Origin: JOPF133 sp052144935 | GTDB lineage: Bacteria > Acidobacteriota > Terriglobia > Bryobacterales > Bryobacteraceae | DNA length: 64,000 bases | Direction: 5' to 3' | Assembly (NCBI GenBank): GCA_052144935.1 | Contig: JBKQPR010000357.1 | Coordinates: forward strand, 1 to 64,000 | Part shown: positions 56,340-64,000 of the stretch, one piece after another | How positions within the stretch are numbered: position 1 is the first letter of the stretch | How the letters are laid out: each line of letters starts with the position of its first letter | Made by a program: the position numbers and the translations under genes | The notes under the pieces: model-generated | Seen by the model: only the letters and a program-made list of their open reading frames with translations | Told to the model about the DNA's origin: nothing | Databases searched by the model: none

Positions 56340-59300
56340 TCACGGGAACCTCCGGTGCGCCGGGGGTGCGCCTGGGGCCCCGCCGGCCGTGCAGCAAGGC
56401 GAAGACCGCGGGAACGAAGATCAGAGTCGCGACGGTGGCCGACAGCAGGCCGCCGATCACCGCGCGTCCCAGGGGCGCGTTCTGCTCGCCTCCTTCGCCC
56501 ATCCCCAGGGCCATCGGAACCATCCCGATGATCATGGCGAGCGCGGTCATGATGACGGGGCGGAAGCGCGTGAAGCCGGCGGTCAGCGCGGCGTTCACGG
56601 GGTCCTGGTGTTCGACCAGCAAATCCTTGGCGAAGCTGATCACCAGGATGCTGTTGGCGGTGGCCACGCCCATGCACATGATGGCCCCCATCATGGCGGG
56701 CACGCTGAGCGTCGTGTGGGTGCTGAAAAGCATTAAGAGGATGCCGGCCAGCGCGGCGGGCAGCGCCGTGATGATGATGAACGGGTCGAGCCAGGACTGA
56801 AAATTGACCACGATCAGGAGATACACCAGAACAATCGCGAAGATCAGGCCCGCGATAAGGCCGGCGAATGATTTATGCATGGTGTCGACCTGTCCGCGCA
56901 CCAGCATCTCCGAGCCGCGCACCAGGTTCCGGCGATTGGCATTCACGATCCGGTCCACTTCGTCGCCGACGCTGGCCAGGTCGCGGCCATCCACGGCGCC
57001 GAAAATGTCGATGGTGCGCTGGATATCGTAATGGTTCACCACGGCCATCCCGTTGCCGCGGCTGATAGAGGTGACATCGTTGAGGATTTCCGGCGTCCGG
57101 GTTTGCCCCACCGTGAGCGGCAGATTGCGCAGCGCCTGCAAGGATTGTACGTCGTACTGCGGCGCCTGCGTGACCACGTTGTAGCTGACCCCGTTTTGGG
57201 GGCTGAGCCAGAAAGTGGGCTGGGTCTGGAAACTGCCGCTGAGCGCGATCAGCAGGCTCTGGGCCACGTCGTTTTGGGTATAGCCGCTTTCGGCGGCCTT
57301 GATGCGGTCGGTGAAGATGTGCAGCTTGGGCATGTCGAAGGTTTGCTGGATGCGCAGGTCGGCAATGCCGGGGATGCGGCGCAGCTCGTTCATGATGCGA
57401 TCGGCCAGGTCGCGGTTGGCTTCCACATTCTTGCCGACGATCTGGACGTCGATGGGGGCGGGCAGCCCGAAATTGAGAATCTGGCTGACGATGTCGTCGG
57501 GCAAGAAGTAGAAATCCGTGCCGGGAAATTCCCGCGGCAGGCTGGCGCGCAGGACGCGCACGAATTCCTCGGTGGGGCGGTGGCCCTCGGTGAGCGCGAC
57601 CATGATGTCGGCATCGGCCGTGCCCACCGGCGCCGAATTGCTGTAGATGGTATTGATGCTGCTGTAAGGCAGGCCGATCTCATCCAGGATATTGAGCAAC
57701 TGGTCGCGGGGGATCCGGCGGCGAATGGACTGCTCCACCAGGTCGCAGAGGCGCGCGGTCTCCTCGATGCGGGTGCCGGTCTTGGCGCGCAGATGCAGCT
57801 TGAACTGGCCGGTGTCCGAGGACGGGAAGAAATCCTGGCCGATCCACGGGTAGAGCAGAAAACCGGAAAGGCAGACCAGCAGGAAAAGGGGCACAAAGAT
57901 CGCGCGGCGGTGAACCAGCACGGCCAGGATGGCCTGGTAGCCGTCGCGGAGACGCTCGAAGCCGCGTTCGAAGGCCCTCTGGAACAGCACGATCGGGTTG
58001 CGGCTGGGACCGTGGTGCTGCAGCCTCAACAGATATTTCGCCAGGGTCGGGACCAGCGTCCGCGAAAGGCCGTAGGAGGCCAGCATGGCGAACACCACGG
58101 CTTCGGCCAGCGGCACGAACAGGTAGCGCGCCACGCCGCTGAGAAAGAACATCGGCAGGAAGACGATGCAAATGCACAGCGTGGATACGAAGGCGGGAAT
58201 GGCGATCTGCGAGGCGCCGTCCAGGATGGCCCTGGTGATCTCCTTGCCTTGGTCCAGGTTGCGGTTGACGTTTTCGATTTCCACGGTGGCATCGTCCACC
58301 AGGATGCCTACCGCCAGCGCCAGGCCGCCCAGCGTCATGATATTGATGGTCTCGTGCAGGAGGCTGAGCACGATGATGGAAGTCAGGATGGAGAGCGGGA
58401 TGGAGACGGCGATGATCACGGTGGAGCGCCAACTGCCCAGGAACAGCAGGATCATCAAGCCGGTGAGGCACGCGGCAATGACGGCTTCGCGGATCACGCC
58501 GCTGATGGAAGCGCGCACGAAGATGGATTGATCGGAGAGCGGCTGGATTTTCAATTCCGGCGGCAGCGTGGCGGATACCACCGGCAGCAATCTGCGGATG
58601 CCGTCCACCACCTCCAGCGTGGAAGCATTCCCGCCCTTCATCACCGTGAGCAACACGGCGCGGCTGCCATCCTGGCGGACGATATTGGTCTGCGGCGCGA
58701 AGCCGTCGCGCACGTGGCCGATATCGCGGATATAGACGGGAGCGCCGTTTACCACCTTGATGGGGAAGTCGTTGAACGCCTCCACCGTGGTGGGGCTGGA
58801 ATTCAGATCCACATCGTATTCGAACTGGCCGATCTTGGAAGTGCCGGCCGGGATGATGAGGTTCTGGTTGGCGACGGCCGCGGTGACGTCGGCGGGCGAG
58901 AGGCCCTTGGACTGCATCGCCGCGGGGTCGATATCGACCATGATCTGGCGCTGCTTGCCGCCGTACGGATACGGGATGGCGCAGCCGGGAATGGTCACCA
59001 GGCGCACGCGGATGAAGTTGACGCCGTAGTCGAACAGCGCCTGTTCGCTGAGTCCGCGCCCGGAGAGACCGAGCTGGATGATGGGCACGCTGGAAGCGTT
59101 GTAGGTGAGCAGGAACGGCGGGGTTGCGCCGGGCGGCAATTGCCGGAGGATGGGCTGCGAAATGGCGCTCACCTGGGCTACCGCGGCGTTGATATTGGCG
59201 CCGGGTTGGAAGAAGACCTTGATGATGGCGCGCCCGTCGATGGACTGCGATTCCATATGCTCGATATCGTTGACCGTGGTGGTGAGCGACCGTTCGTAGA

Positions 59301-59496
59301 TGGACGTGATGCGCTCTTCCATCTCCTCGGCGCTCAGGCCGGTGTAGTTGAAAGCCGCCGCGATCACCGGGATATCGATGTTCGGGAAGATATCCGTGGG
59401 AGTGCGCAAAATCACGACCGGCGCCAGAATCAGGATCAGCAGCGCCAATACGATGAACGTGTAGGGTCGCGCCAGCGCGAGCCGGACAATCCACAT
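56332..59496 (-). CDS. RND efflux pump inner-membrane permease (AcrB-like)
   Basis: The 1054-residue protein has the AcrB/MexB layout: helix 1 at residues 9-29, two large periplasmic loops and two six-helix blocks, including VGILVDDATVEIENVNRNLD with the proton-relay Asp pair and, in the second half, MGAIMCMGVATANSILVISF. Length equals that of family members. It starts the minus-strand operon permease-adaptor-OM channel. The TetR gene on the other strand, 89 bases away, probably represses it. Confidence 0.95.
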   Translation of the reverse strand: MWIVRLALARPYTFIVLALLILILAPVVILRTPTDIFPNIDIPVIAAAFNYTGLSAEEMEERITSIYERSLTTTVNDIEHMESQSIDGRAIIKVFFQPGANINAAVAQVSAISQPILRQLPPGATPPFLLTYNASSVPIIQLGLSGRGLSEQALFDYGVNFIRVRLVTIPGCAIPYPYGGKQRQIMVDIDPAAMQSKGLSPADVTAAVANQNLIIPAGTSKIGQFEYDVDLNSSPTTVEAFNDFPIKVVNGAPVYIRDIGHVRDGFAPQTNIVRQDGSRAVLLTVMKGGNASTLEVVDGIRRLLPVVSATLPPELKIQPLSDQSIFVRASISGVIREAVIAACLTGLMILLFLGSWRSTVIIAVSIPLSILTSIIVLSLLHETINIMTLGGLALAVGILVDDATVEIENVNRNLDQGKEITRAILDGASQIAIPAFVSTLCICIVFLPMFFLSGVARYLFVPLAEAVVFAMLASYGLSRTLVPTLAKYLLRLQHHGPSRNPIVLFQRAFERGFERLRDGYQAILAVLVHRRAIFVPLFLLVCLSGFLLYPWIGQDFFPSSDTGQFKLHLRAKTGTRIEETARLCDLVEQSIRRRIPRDQLLNILDEIGLPYSSINTIYSNSAPVGTADADIMVALTEGHRPTEEFVRVLRASLPREFPGTDFYFLPDDIVSQILNFGLPAPIDVQIVGKNVEANRDLADRIMNELRRIPGIADLRIQQTFDMPKLHIFTDRIKAAESGYTQNDVAQSLLIALSGSFQTQPTFWLSPQNGVSYNVVTQAPQYDVQSLQALRNLPLTVGQTRTPEILNDVTSISRGNGMAVVNHYDIQRTIDIFGAVDGRDLASVGDEVDRIVNANRRNLVRGSEMLVRGQVDTMHKSFAGLIAGLIFAIVLVYLLIVVNFQSWLDPFIIITALPAALAGILLMLFSTHTTLSVPAMMGAIMCMGVATANSILVISFAKDLLVEHQDPVNAALTAGFTRFRPVIMTALAMIIGMVPMALGMGEGGEQNAPLGRAVIGGLLSATVATLIFVPAVFALLHGRRGPRRTPGAPEVPVNA

Positions 59497-59585
59497 GCCT
59501 GATTACTCCAAATGTTCCCACCGCCCATGCTGAAATAGTAGACACAGGCGTTTCGAAATTCGTATATTCAAGATTGTCGCACGAG
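59497..59585. promoter_or_regulatory. divergent promoter region between RND operon and tetR
   Basis: The 89-bp gap is AT-richer than its surroundings and holds the palindrome TTTCGAAA at 59551-59558 within 'gcgtttcgaaattcgtat'. It must contain both promoters and probably the TetR operator. Confidence 0.5.
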
Positions 59586-60188
59586 ATGGCCACGGCACCA
59601 AAGCACGCGCGTGGGAGAGGGCGGCCGCGGGACGAGGCTGCGCGGCGGAGGATTCTCAAGGCGGCCCTGGACCTGATGGACGAAACGGCCTTCGACCGGG
59701 TGACGGCCGAAGCCATCGCCGAGCGCGCCGGCGCCAGCAAGGCCACCGTATACCGCTGGTGGCCGAATAAGGCGGCGGTAGTGATCGAGGCCTTCCGGGA
59801 AACCATCGCGCCGGAGCTGCCCCTGCGCGACACGGGGTCGCTGCGCGAGGATTTGACCACCCAGGTCCGCAACTTCGCGCGGGTCCTATCGGGGCGGGGC
59901 GGGCGCATGCTGCGATCGTTCGTGGTGGCGGCGCGCAGCGATCCGGATGTGGCGGCGGCCTTCCGTTCCATCTGGAGCGACCCGCGGCGGGCGGAAGCCA
60001 AGGAGATGCTGCGCCAGAAGCAGGCCAGCGGACAATTGCGCAAGGACGCCGACCTCGACCTGGTGCTGGATTCCCTGTACGGCCCGCTGTATTACCGGTT
60101 CCTGGTGAAGGACGAGCATCCTTCGCAGAAGTATGCCGAAGCCGTGGCCGGGTTTGTGATCCAGGGCCTGGCGCAATCGGGCGAGTGA
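59586..60188 (+). CDS. TetR-family repressor
   Basis: The 200-residue protein has the TetR DNA-binding domain (RRILKAALDLMDETAFDRVT and AEAIAERAGASKATVYRWWP) and a variable helical ligand domain (VLSGRGGRMLRSFVVAARSD). The divergent position to an RND operon argues for control of that pump by its substrates. An ATG at 59586 was taken as start; a TTG at 59574 would add four residues. Confidence 0.93.
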   Translation: MATAPKHARGRGRPRDEAARRRILKAALDLMDETAFDRVTAEAIAERAGASKATVYRWWPNKAAVVIEAFRETIAPELPLRDTGSLREDLTTQVRNFARVLSGRGGRMLRSFVVAARSDPDVAAAFRSIWSDPRRAEAKEMLRQKQASGQLRKDADLDLVLDSLYGPLYYRFLVKDEHPSQKYAEAVAGFVIQGLAQSGE

Positions 60189-60485
60189 GCCGGCGGCGAG
60201 AGGCCTTTGCCTCGCTCCGCGGTTCTTCCGCGCGTATGCGATTTGGAACCGGGTCTGGGCGCCGTAGGCCCGCCGCGCGAACTCGACATTACGCGGGATG
60301 GGGGGTTCCCTTTCGATCGACCATTCACGTACTCTGGAGACTACGCTGTTTCTGGAGAATATCTTGAAAGCACGACTAGCGGCGATTGCGCAGACTCCAC
60401 GACTGTTCCGCTTACGAATACGGCCGGTTGGACAGGTACGTCCCAACCCGGTGGTATTACCATCCTAACTACAACGCCGCGGCCT
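60189..60485. other. intergenic region, nothing recognised
   Basis: Between tetR and the DUF4386 gene I see no gene, no repeat of the REP families and no clear terminator. Confidence 0.5.
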
Positions 60486-61217
60486 TCATGTGCGGAGGGA
60501 CGCCCCCGCCGCGCTGGCCTGCTCCTTCCATCGTTGAGCGTTCACACCCATCACCATGAGCCATAGCTCCAGTGGGATTTCCCCGAGGGCGGCGGCGACA
60601 GCGAGGTAGGGCATGAACAGATGGTATGCGAGCGGCGGGTACAGATAGGTCACGTAACCCAAACCACTGATCGCCAACAGCACTCCCAGAATTCGAGGCA
60701 GGAACGTGGACCTGAAAATGAGGTAGCCGGTCAGGACGCACCACAATCCGAAGAATACTAAGTCGATGTTGTAGGCGTATTGATTCAATTTGAGAAACAT
60801 GAGCGCCAGGGTCTGCAACTGTTCCGGCGTAAATGCGCTGAAGGAGCTACCGCCCTGCAGGATGAGCAAAGGAGCGAGGTACAAGAGGCTGGTAAGAGCC
60901 TGCGTAGCGCATGCCACGAGAATGAAGAACGCAGCGAGTAAAGAGAGGCTCCTGTTCACAGGTTTAAGCAATAAATAGATCAGAAGCGCCCATGCGATAT
61001 GGAACCCAACCCCCATGAGCGAGGATGCGAACCCCAACCAAAACAACCGCTGGTGTCCCAGGATATTGGCCGCTGTAGCCGCGGCGTTGCCAGAGACTAC
61101 AAGCCTGTCGAGAACGATCACCTGGCCGAATCCGGCCGTCAGGGCTTCGAGCAGTTGAGAGGCACCGGCCATCCTGGCCTTGAAACGCGGCGACGCTTCT
61201 GCAATCCGTTCCATCAT
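60486..61217 (-). CDS. DUF4386 membrane protein
   Basis: The 243-residue protein has six hydrophobic helices, among them ALLIYLLLKPVNRSLSLLAA, the pattern of DUF4386. The start is in an ATGATG pair at 61217. Function of the family is unknown. It is followed upstream on the same strand by a DUF6632 gene. Confidence 0.85.
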   Translation of the reverse strand: MMERIAEASPRFKARMAGASQLLEALTAGFGQVIVLDRLVVSGNAAATAANILGHQRLFWLGFASSLMGVGFHIAWALLIYLLLKPVNRSLSLLAAFFILVACATQALTSLLYLAPLLILQGGSSFSAFTPEQLQTLALMFLKLNQYAYNIDLVFFGLWCVLTGYLIFRSTFLPRILGVLLAISGLGYVTYLYPPLAYHLFMPYLAVAAALGEIPLELWLMVMGVNAQRWKEQASAAGASLRT

Positions 61218-61290
61218 TTCAGTCTGTGCTCATGCTCTTTCTCTTTACTCTGGCGAAATCAAGCGTGCATGGCGCTCTTGAAGTGCGAGC

Positions 61291-61671
61291 CTACACAACG
61301 GCTGCCGATACCCGCTCGCCTGACTGCTTTGCCGGAGCCAGCACGATCAGGGCTACACCGATGATGACCAGCACTGCCACGCCCCACAGGTCTCCGCGAT
61401 AGCCCCCCTTCGAGAATGCCGTCACCGCCATAACCGCGGCGTGAGCGAAACACGACCATGCTGCGAAGGCGATCAGGCTGCGATTTGCCGAAGGGTTACG
61501 CGCTGCTATCAACAGGAAAATGCCGAGCGCGACATAGAGGCTAAGCATCATGTCAAAGGTATACATCGACTGATTCTGGTGCCATAAAGACTCCGCCACG
61601 GGAAAAACACCAGCCGAAAAAATCGATCCCACCAACACCAGTACAACCTTCAGCAGCCGTTCTCGACGCAT
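61291..61671 (-). CDS. DUF6632 membrane protein
   Basis: The 126-residue protein has four hydrophobic helices (LLKVVLVLVGSIFSAGVFPV, then MMLSLYVALGIFLLIAARNP, AAWSCFAHAAVMAVTAF and WGVAVLVIIGVALIVLA). This is the layout of DUF6632. The ATG at 61671 is preceded by CAGGAGAGC. It lies on the same strand as the DUF4386 gene with 73 bases between. Confidence 0.8.
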   Translation of the reverse strand: MRRERLLKVVLVLVGSIFSAGVFPVAESLWHQNQSMYTFDMMLSLYVALGIFLLIAARNPSANRSLIAFAAWSCFAHAAVMAVTAFSKGGYRGDLWGVAVLVIIGVALIVLAPAKQSGERVSAAVV

Positions 61672-62010
61672 AGTGCTCTCCTGCTGAACACGGCAAACGA
61701 ACTCAGGGTCAATCTTAGGATAGGAAGAGGCCGAAGTCAACGACGGACGGCGCACAGGGAGCAGGCTTCCCAATTATATAAGTCAGTCGGTCATGGAGGG
61801 ATCTCGTGGCCAATTGGCGCAGACAGACCATTTCACTCAATGGGAGTTCAAGCCTACGGCTCCGCGAGCGGCCAGATCCTGGGTATCGGTCAATCGGACG
61901 TAATCCGTTCCCTCGGTCACGCGGCCCGCTGGTGGCGATTCTTCCGCTGTTCTTTCTCCTGAAACGGCCGATATGAAACAACAAGGAGTCCATGCCGCCG
62001 GAGGCCACCG
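61672..62010. other. intergenic region, nothing recognised
   Basis: A frame at 61806-61976 ends in LVAILPLFFLLKRPI and could be a remnant of a membrane protein, but it is too short to name. Otherwise empty. Confidence 0.4.
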
Positions 62011-62589
62011 TTGTACTACCTTCGGTTTGGAGGTGGTAGCTCCGGTGGACAAAAGAAATTGGAGGCTGCTTTGCAAGGAAAAAGCCGGACCAATCGAAAA
62101 CGTCTTCTCACGCTCTCGTTGTTGTTCCTGTTGGCAGCGGCTTGTCCGTCATGTGGATCATGGATCCCGAATTCCGCCGTCCAGGTCGTGCGAAACGGCG
62201 TCCTCGACAAGTACACCACGACCACGGTCGGGAAGGCATTTGAGGGAACCTTCCAAGACGCCAGATGGACTTCGTTCGTGTCGCCAAAAGGCGTAACCGT
62301 GGTTCAATTCGATGGGACCATCGTGTGGGGCCGCAGGCCGGACGCCCACAAACCAGTAGGGGACCTGGCTCCGGCAGAGATTTTACGGAATTGCGTGTCA
62401 TCGCTCGATTCCCCTGGGACTTGGGCGGATCTCGATCCTATCAACCGAATGGCCGACTGCGCGATCGATCGACCAATGCCCGTGAGATTTCAGTTTCTCG
62501 TTTCCGCCGACAGGAAAACGTTTGAGATCGGATCCGTGGACGAAAATTTCGGAACTGTGGAGCGTGCCTTGGCGTTCATTTACAACTAG
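62011..62589 (+). CDS. small exported lipoprotein-like protein
   Basis: The 192-codon frame contains a hydrophobic segment with a lipobox-like end (RLLTLSLLFLLAAACPSCGS) and a beta-rich domain: SAVQVVRNGVLDKYTTTTVG, then FEGTFQDARWTSFVSPKGVT. Similar domains with 'VGxAFxGxFxxxxWxSF' occur in small lipoproteins of proteobacteria. The start is uncertain: it could be TTG at 62011 or TTG at 62071, just before the charged signal-peptide start. Confidence 0.6.
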   Translation: MYYLRFGGGSSGGQKKLEAALQGKSRTNRKRLLTLSLLFLLAAACPSCGSWIPNSAVQVVRNGVLDKYTTTTVGKAFEGTFQDARWTSFVSPKGVTVVQFDGTIVWGRRPDAHKPVGDLAPAEILRNCVSSLDSPGTWADLDPINRMADCAIDRPMPVRFQFLVSADRKTFEIGSVDENFGTVERALAFIYN

Positions 62590-62678
62590 CGAGGCCCCTC
62601 CTTAGGCCGGGAATCACGCTTTCACCGCGGTGAACGGCGGGCTGCCTCACCTGCGCCTGTGCGCGTCATACTGATAGT

Positions 62679-63824
62679 TTGTCCGCCCCGCTCATCAAAC
62701 CGCCCCGTAACGCCTGGGATCGGTGGATCGGCCCGGAGACGCTCCTCTCGCAGGTTCGCGCCACAGCCCCGTTCCTGGAACCGCGCCTCGCCGCCGCCGA
62801 ATCGGGCCGCCTCATCGAACTCGGCCACTCGCCCGATGGCTTTCTACGCATTCTCGCCAGTTGGACGAATATTCTGCGCCCCGGCCTCCAGCAGGAGGAG
62901 CAGTTGCAGGACTACTTCGCCCTCTGCCTGGCCTGTCACCACGCGACCGTCGCCACGTTCGTGCCTACCGATGTCGATACCAAAATCCGCGGCATCGCCT
63001 GGCGCGAATCGCGCGATCCCGATGTATTACGGCCCATGCTGCGCCTGGCGCTTCGCTCGCGCGCCTGGACCGAAGACGGCATCTCGGTCCGCGCCATCCG
63101 GGGCGTGAGCGGCCACAACGGCGAACAGTGGAGCGCCATCGCGGGCGGCCTGGGCCGCCTGCTGGAACTCGGCGATACCGTTTTCGCCGAAGAGGCGCAG
63201 GCCGCGATCGAGGCCGAGATCGATCGCGAACAGGCGGTCTTCGATGAGGTCGCCGCCGAGCGCGACGCCGAACTCGACCTCCTGCGCCTCTCGATGACCC
63301 TGGCGCACAACCGCGGCGATCTGACGCAAGGCATGGGTTTCTGGAAGCGCACTCCGGCTACCGCGCCGGTCATGGAACACCTCTCCAGGCGCGGCCGCTT
63401 CCCGCTCGCCGTGCGGGTGTACCAACACACCGGGATCTCGGCCGAAGGCCACCGGCACTATCCCCTGCGTGCGGTGAAGGCGCTGCGCCGCTCGCCGGCC
63501 ACGCTGCTGCCGCTCGGCCCGTTTCTGGACGAGTGGGGCGCCGTGGTGGCGCAGATCGAAGAAAGCCACGAAGTGCTGGCGGCGCTGGTGGGCGGTTGCC
63601 AGAAGGTACAGGGGCAGCAAGGCTACTACCGCGCGATCGCGGGAATGCGCGCCGCCTCGCCAAGCGCTTTCGAACGCGCGGCCACGCGCATGCCCAACGC
63701 CGCCCAGCGTCTGGTCCGCGCGGCCGAATTGCGCAAGCTCATCGACGTGCCGCGCGTTTCCTTCGAATCCATGATGCGCAAGCGCGCCCGCGCGGCCCTG
63801 GCCCTGTTCAGCGGGAAGATCTGA
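62679..63824 (+). CDS. hypothetical protein
   Basis: The 381-residue frame starts at a TTG (62679). It is Ala/Arg-rich with predicted helices, for example EEAQAAIEAEIDREQAVFDE and RAATRMPNAAQRLVRAAELR. No signal peptide or membrane segment and no known domain. The coding pattern (third-position G/C) is consistent over the full length, so it is likely real. Function unknown. Confidence 0.55.
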   Translation: MSAPLIKPPRNAWDRWIGPETLLSQVRATAPFLEPRLAAAESGRLIELGHSPDGFLRILASWTNILRPGLQQEEQLQDYFALCLACHHATVATFVPTDVDTKIRGIAWRESRDPDVLRPMLRLALRSRAWTEDGISVRAIRGVSGHNGEQWSAIAGGLGRLLELGDTVFAEEAQAAIEAEIDREQAVFDEVAAERDAELDLLRLSMTLAHNRGDLTQGMGFWKRTPATAPVMEHLSRRGRFPLAVRVYQHTGISAEGHRHYPLRAVKALRRSPATLLPLGPFLDEWGAVVAQIEESHEVLAALVGGCQKVQGQQGYYRAIAGMRAASPSAFERAATRMPNAAQRLVRAAELRKLIDVPRVSFESMMRKRARAALALFSGKI

Positions 63825-63858
63825 CCCTCAGCCACCATGGTGGTCCACTGGCGCGGGC

Positions 63859-64000
63859 GTGACACTTACCGAGGCCCGCATAAAACGGCGACAGTTTCGA
63901 AAGAGCGCTATGCCGCAGATTGCTCCTTACATGCTCGGGCACGGGAAGAACGCTGCCGATTTGCGCGGTAAATACGCGATGTTCCTGGGGCATGAGGGTT
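63859..64000 (+). CDS. partial gene, runs off the right edge
   Basis: A frame from the GTG at 63859 (or the ATG at 63910) reads RRQFRKSAMPQIAPYMLGHG, then NAADLRGKYAMFLGHEG to the end of the window. Only about 47 codons are available and I do not recognise them. Confidence 0.4.
   Translation, partial: MTLTEARIKRRQFRKSAMPQIAPYMLGHGKNAADLRGKYAMFLGHEG

Noticed and set aside
56875..59502. 875-codon plus-strand open frame
   Set aside because: It is antisense to the AcrB-like permease; the translation is low in hydrophobic residues and shows no domain. It is an artefact of high GC content.

Overview
The window is GC-rich bacterial chromosome, most probably from an acidobacterium of the Solibacter/Bryobacter type (inference). 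The signs are a PadR regulator next to a long prefix-domain ADOP-type permease, an M56 peptidase fused to a GWxTD domain, a DUF4386/DUF6632 pair, many small secreted beta-rich proteins, decaying toxin-antitoxin modules and abundant short palindromic repeats. I found no rRNA, tRNA or CRISPR array.

Layout. 1-5.2 kb: a repeat copy and a frameshifted hypothetical gene; a DsbA-like protein, a MauE/DoxX membrane protein and a methyltransferase; then a minus-strand ImmA/IrrE - DUF4411 PIN - small-protein cassette. 5.2-10.5 kb: IS1595 remnant, then a coupled M16 peptidase pair with a LolA-like protein. 10.5-22.5 kb: methyltransferase, an in-frame VapB-VapC fusion, comEC, a decayed MazF with intact MazE, an ISNCY remnant, pgi and ackA, then a tandemly duplicated and decaying nucleotidyltransferase/VapBC/ggt-end region and a frameshifted ggt. 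22.5-27.8 kb: a His-rich small protein, an M56-GWxTD protein with its BlaI repressor and operator, an 18-nt minisatellite, an enolase-superfamily enzyme, and a truncated second blaI 5' end with a perfect operator.

27.8-30.7 kb is the most novel-looking block: a tightly coupled trio made of a PD-(D/E)XK-like protein with a winged-helix-like segment, a Ser/Thr kinase and a TIM-barrel-like protein, starting about 100 bp downstream of the duplicated BlaI operator. 30.7-36.4 kb is a surface or small-molecule acylation cluster (MBOAT, two SGNH proteins, ACP, a KAS III-like enzyme with Ser at the Cys position). Between the ACP and KAS III genes lie three tandem repeats, each an open small frame overlapping the next by the four bases NTGA, so that termination-reinitiation coupling from ACP to KAS III is kept. 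36.4-37.3 kb is a large inverted repeat built from a dispersed element carrying twin GGACAT/ATGTCC palindromes; another copy sits at the left edge.

37.4-46.6 kb: PIG-L deacetylase, PAP2 phosphatase, frameshifted intradiol dioxygenase, SulP transporter, small secreted protein, GyrI-like protein, TPR/HEAT pair, DksA-type zinc finger and thioredoxin. 46.6-64 kb: glycogen synthase, a large secreted CehA/PHP-like protein, an ADOP permease with its PadR regulator, a complete RND efflux operon with a divergent TetR repressor, DUF4386 and DUF6632 membrane proteins, a lipoprotein and two hypothetical genes, the last running off the end.

Several otherwise well-conserved genes (first gene, zinc-ribbon gene at 3.1 kb, vapB, ggt, intradiol dioxygenase) carry single frameshifts. 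Real decay and assembly error cannot be told apart here.
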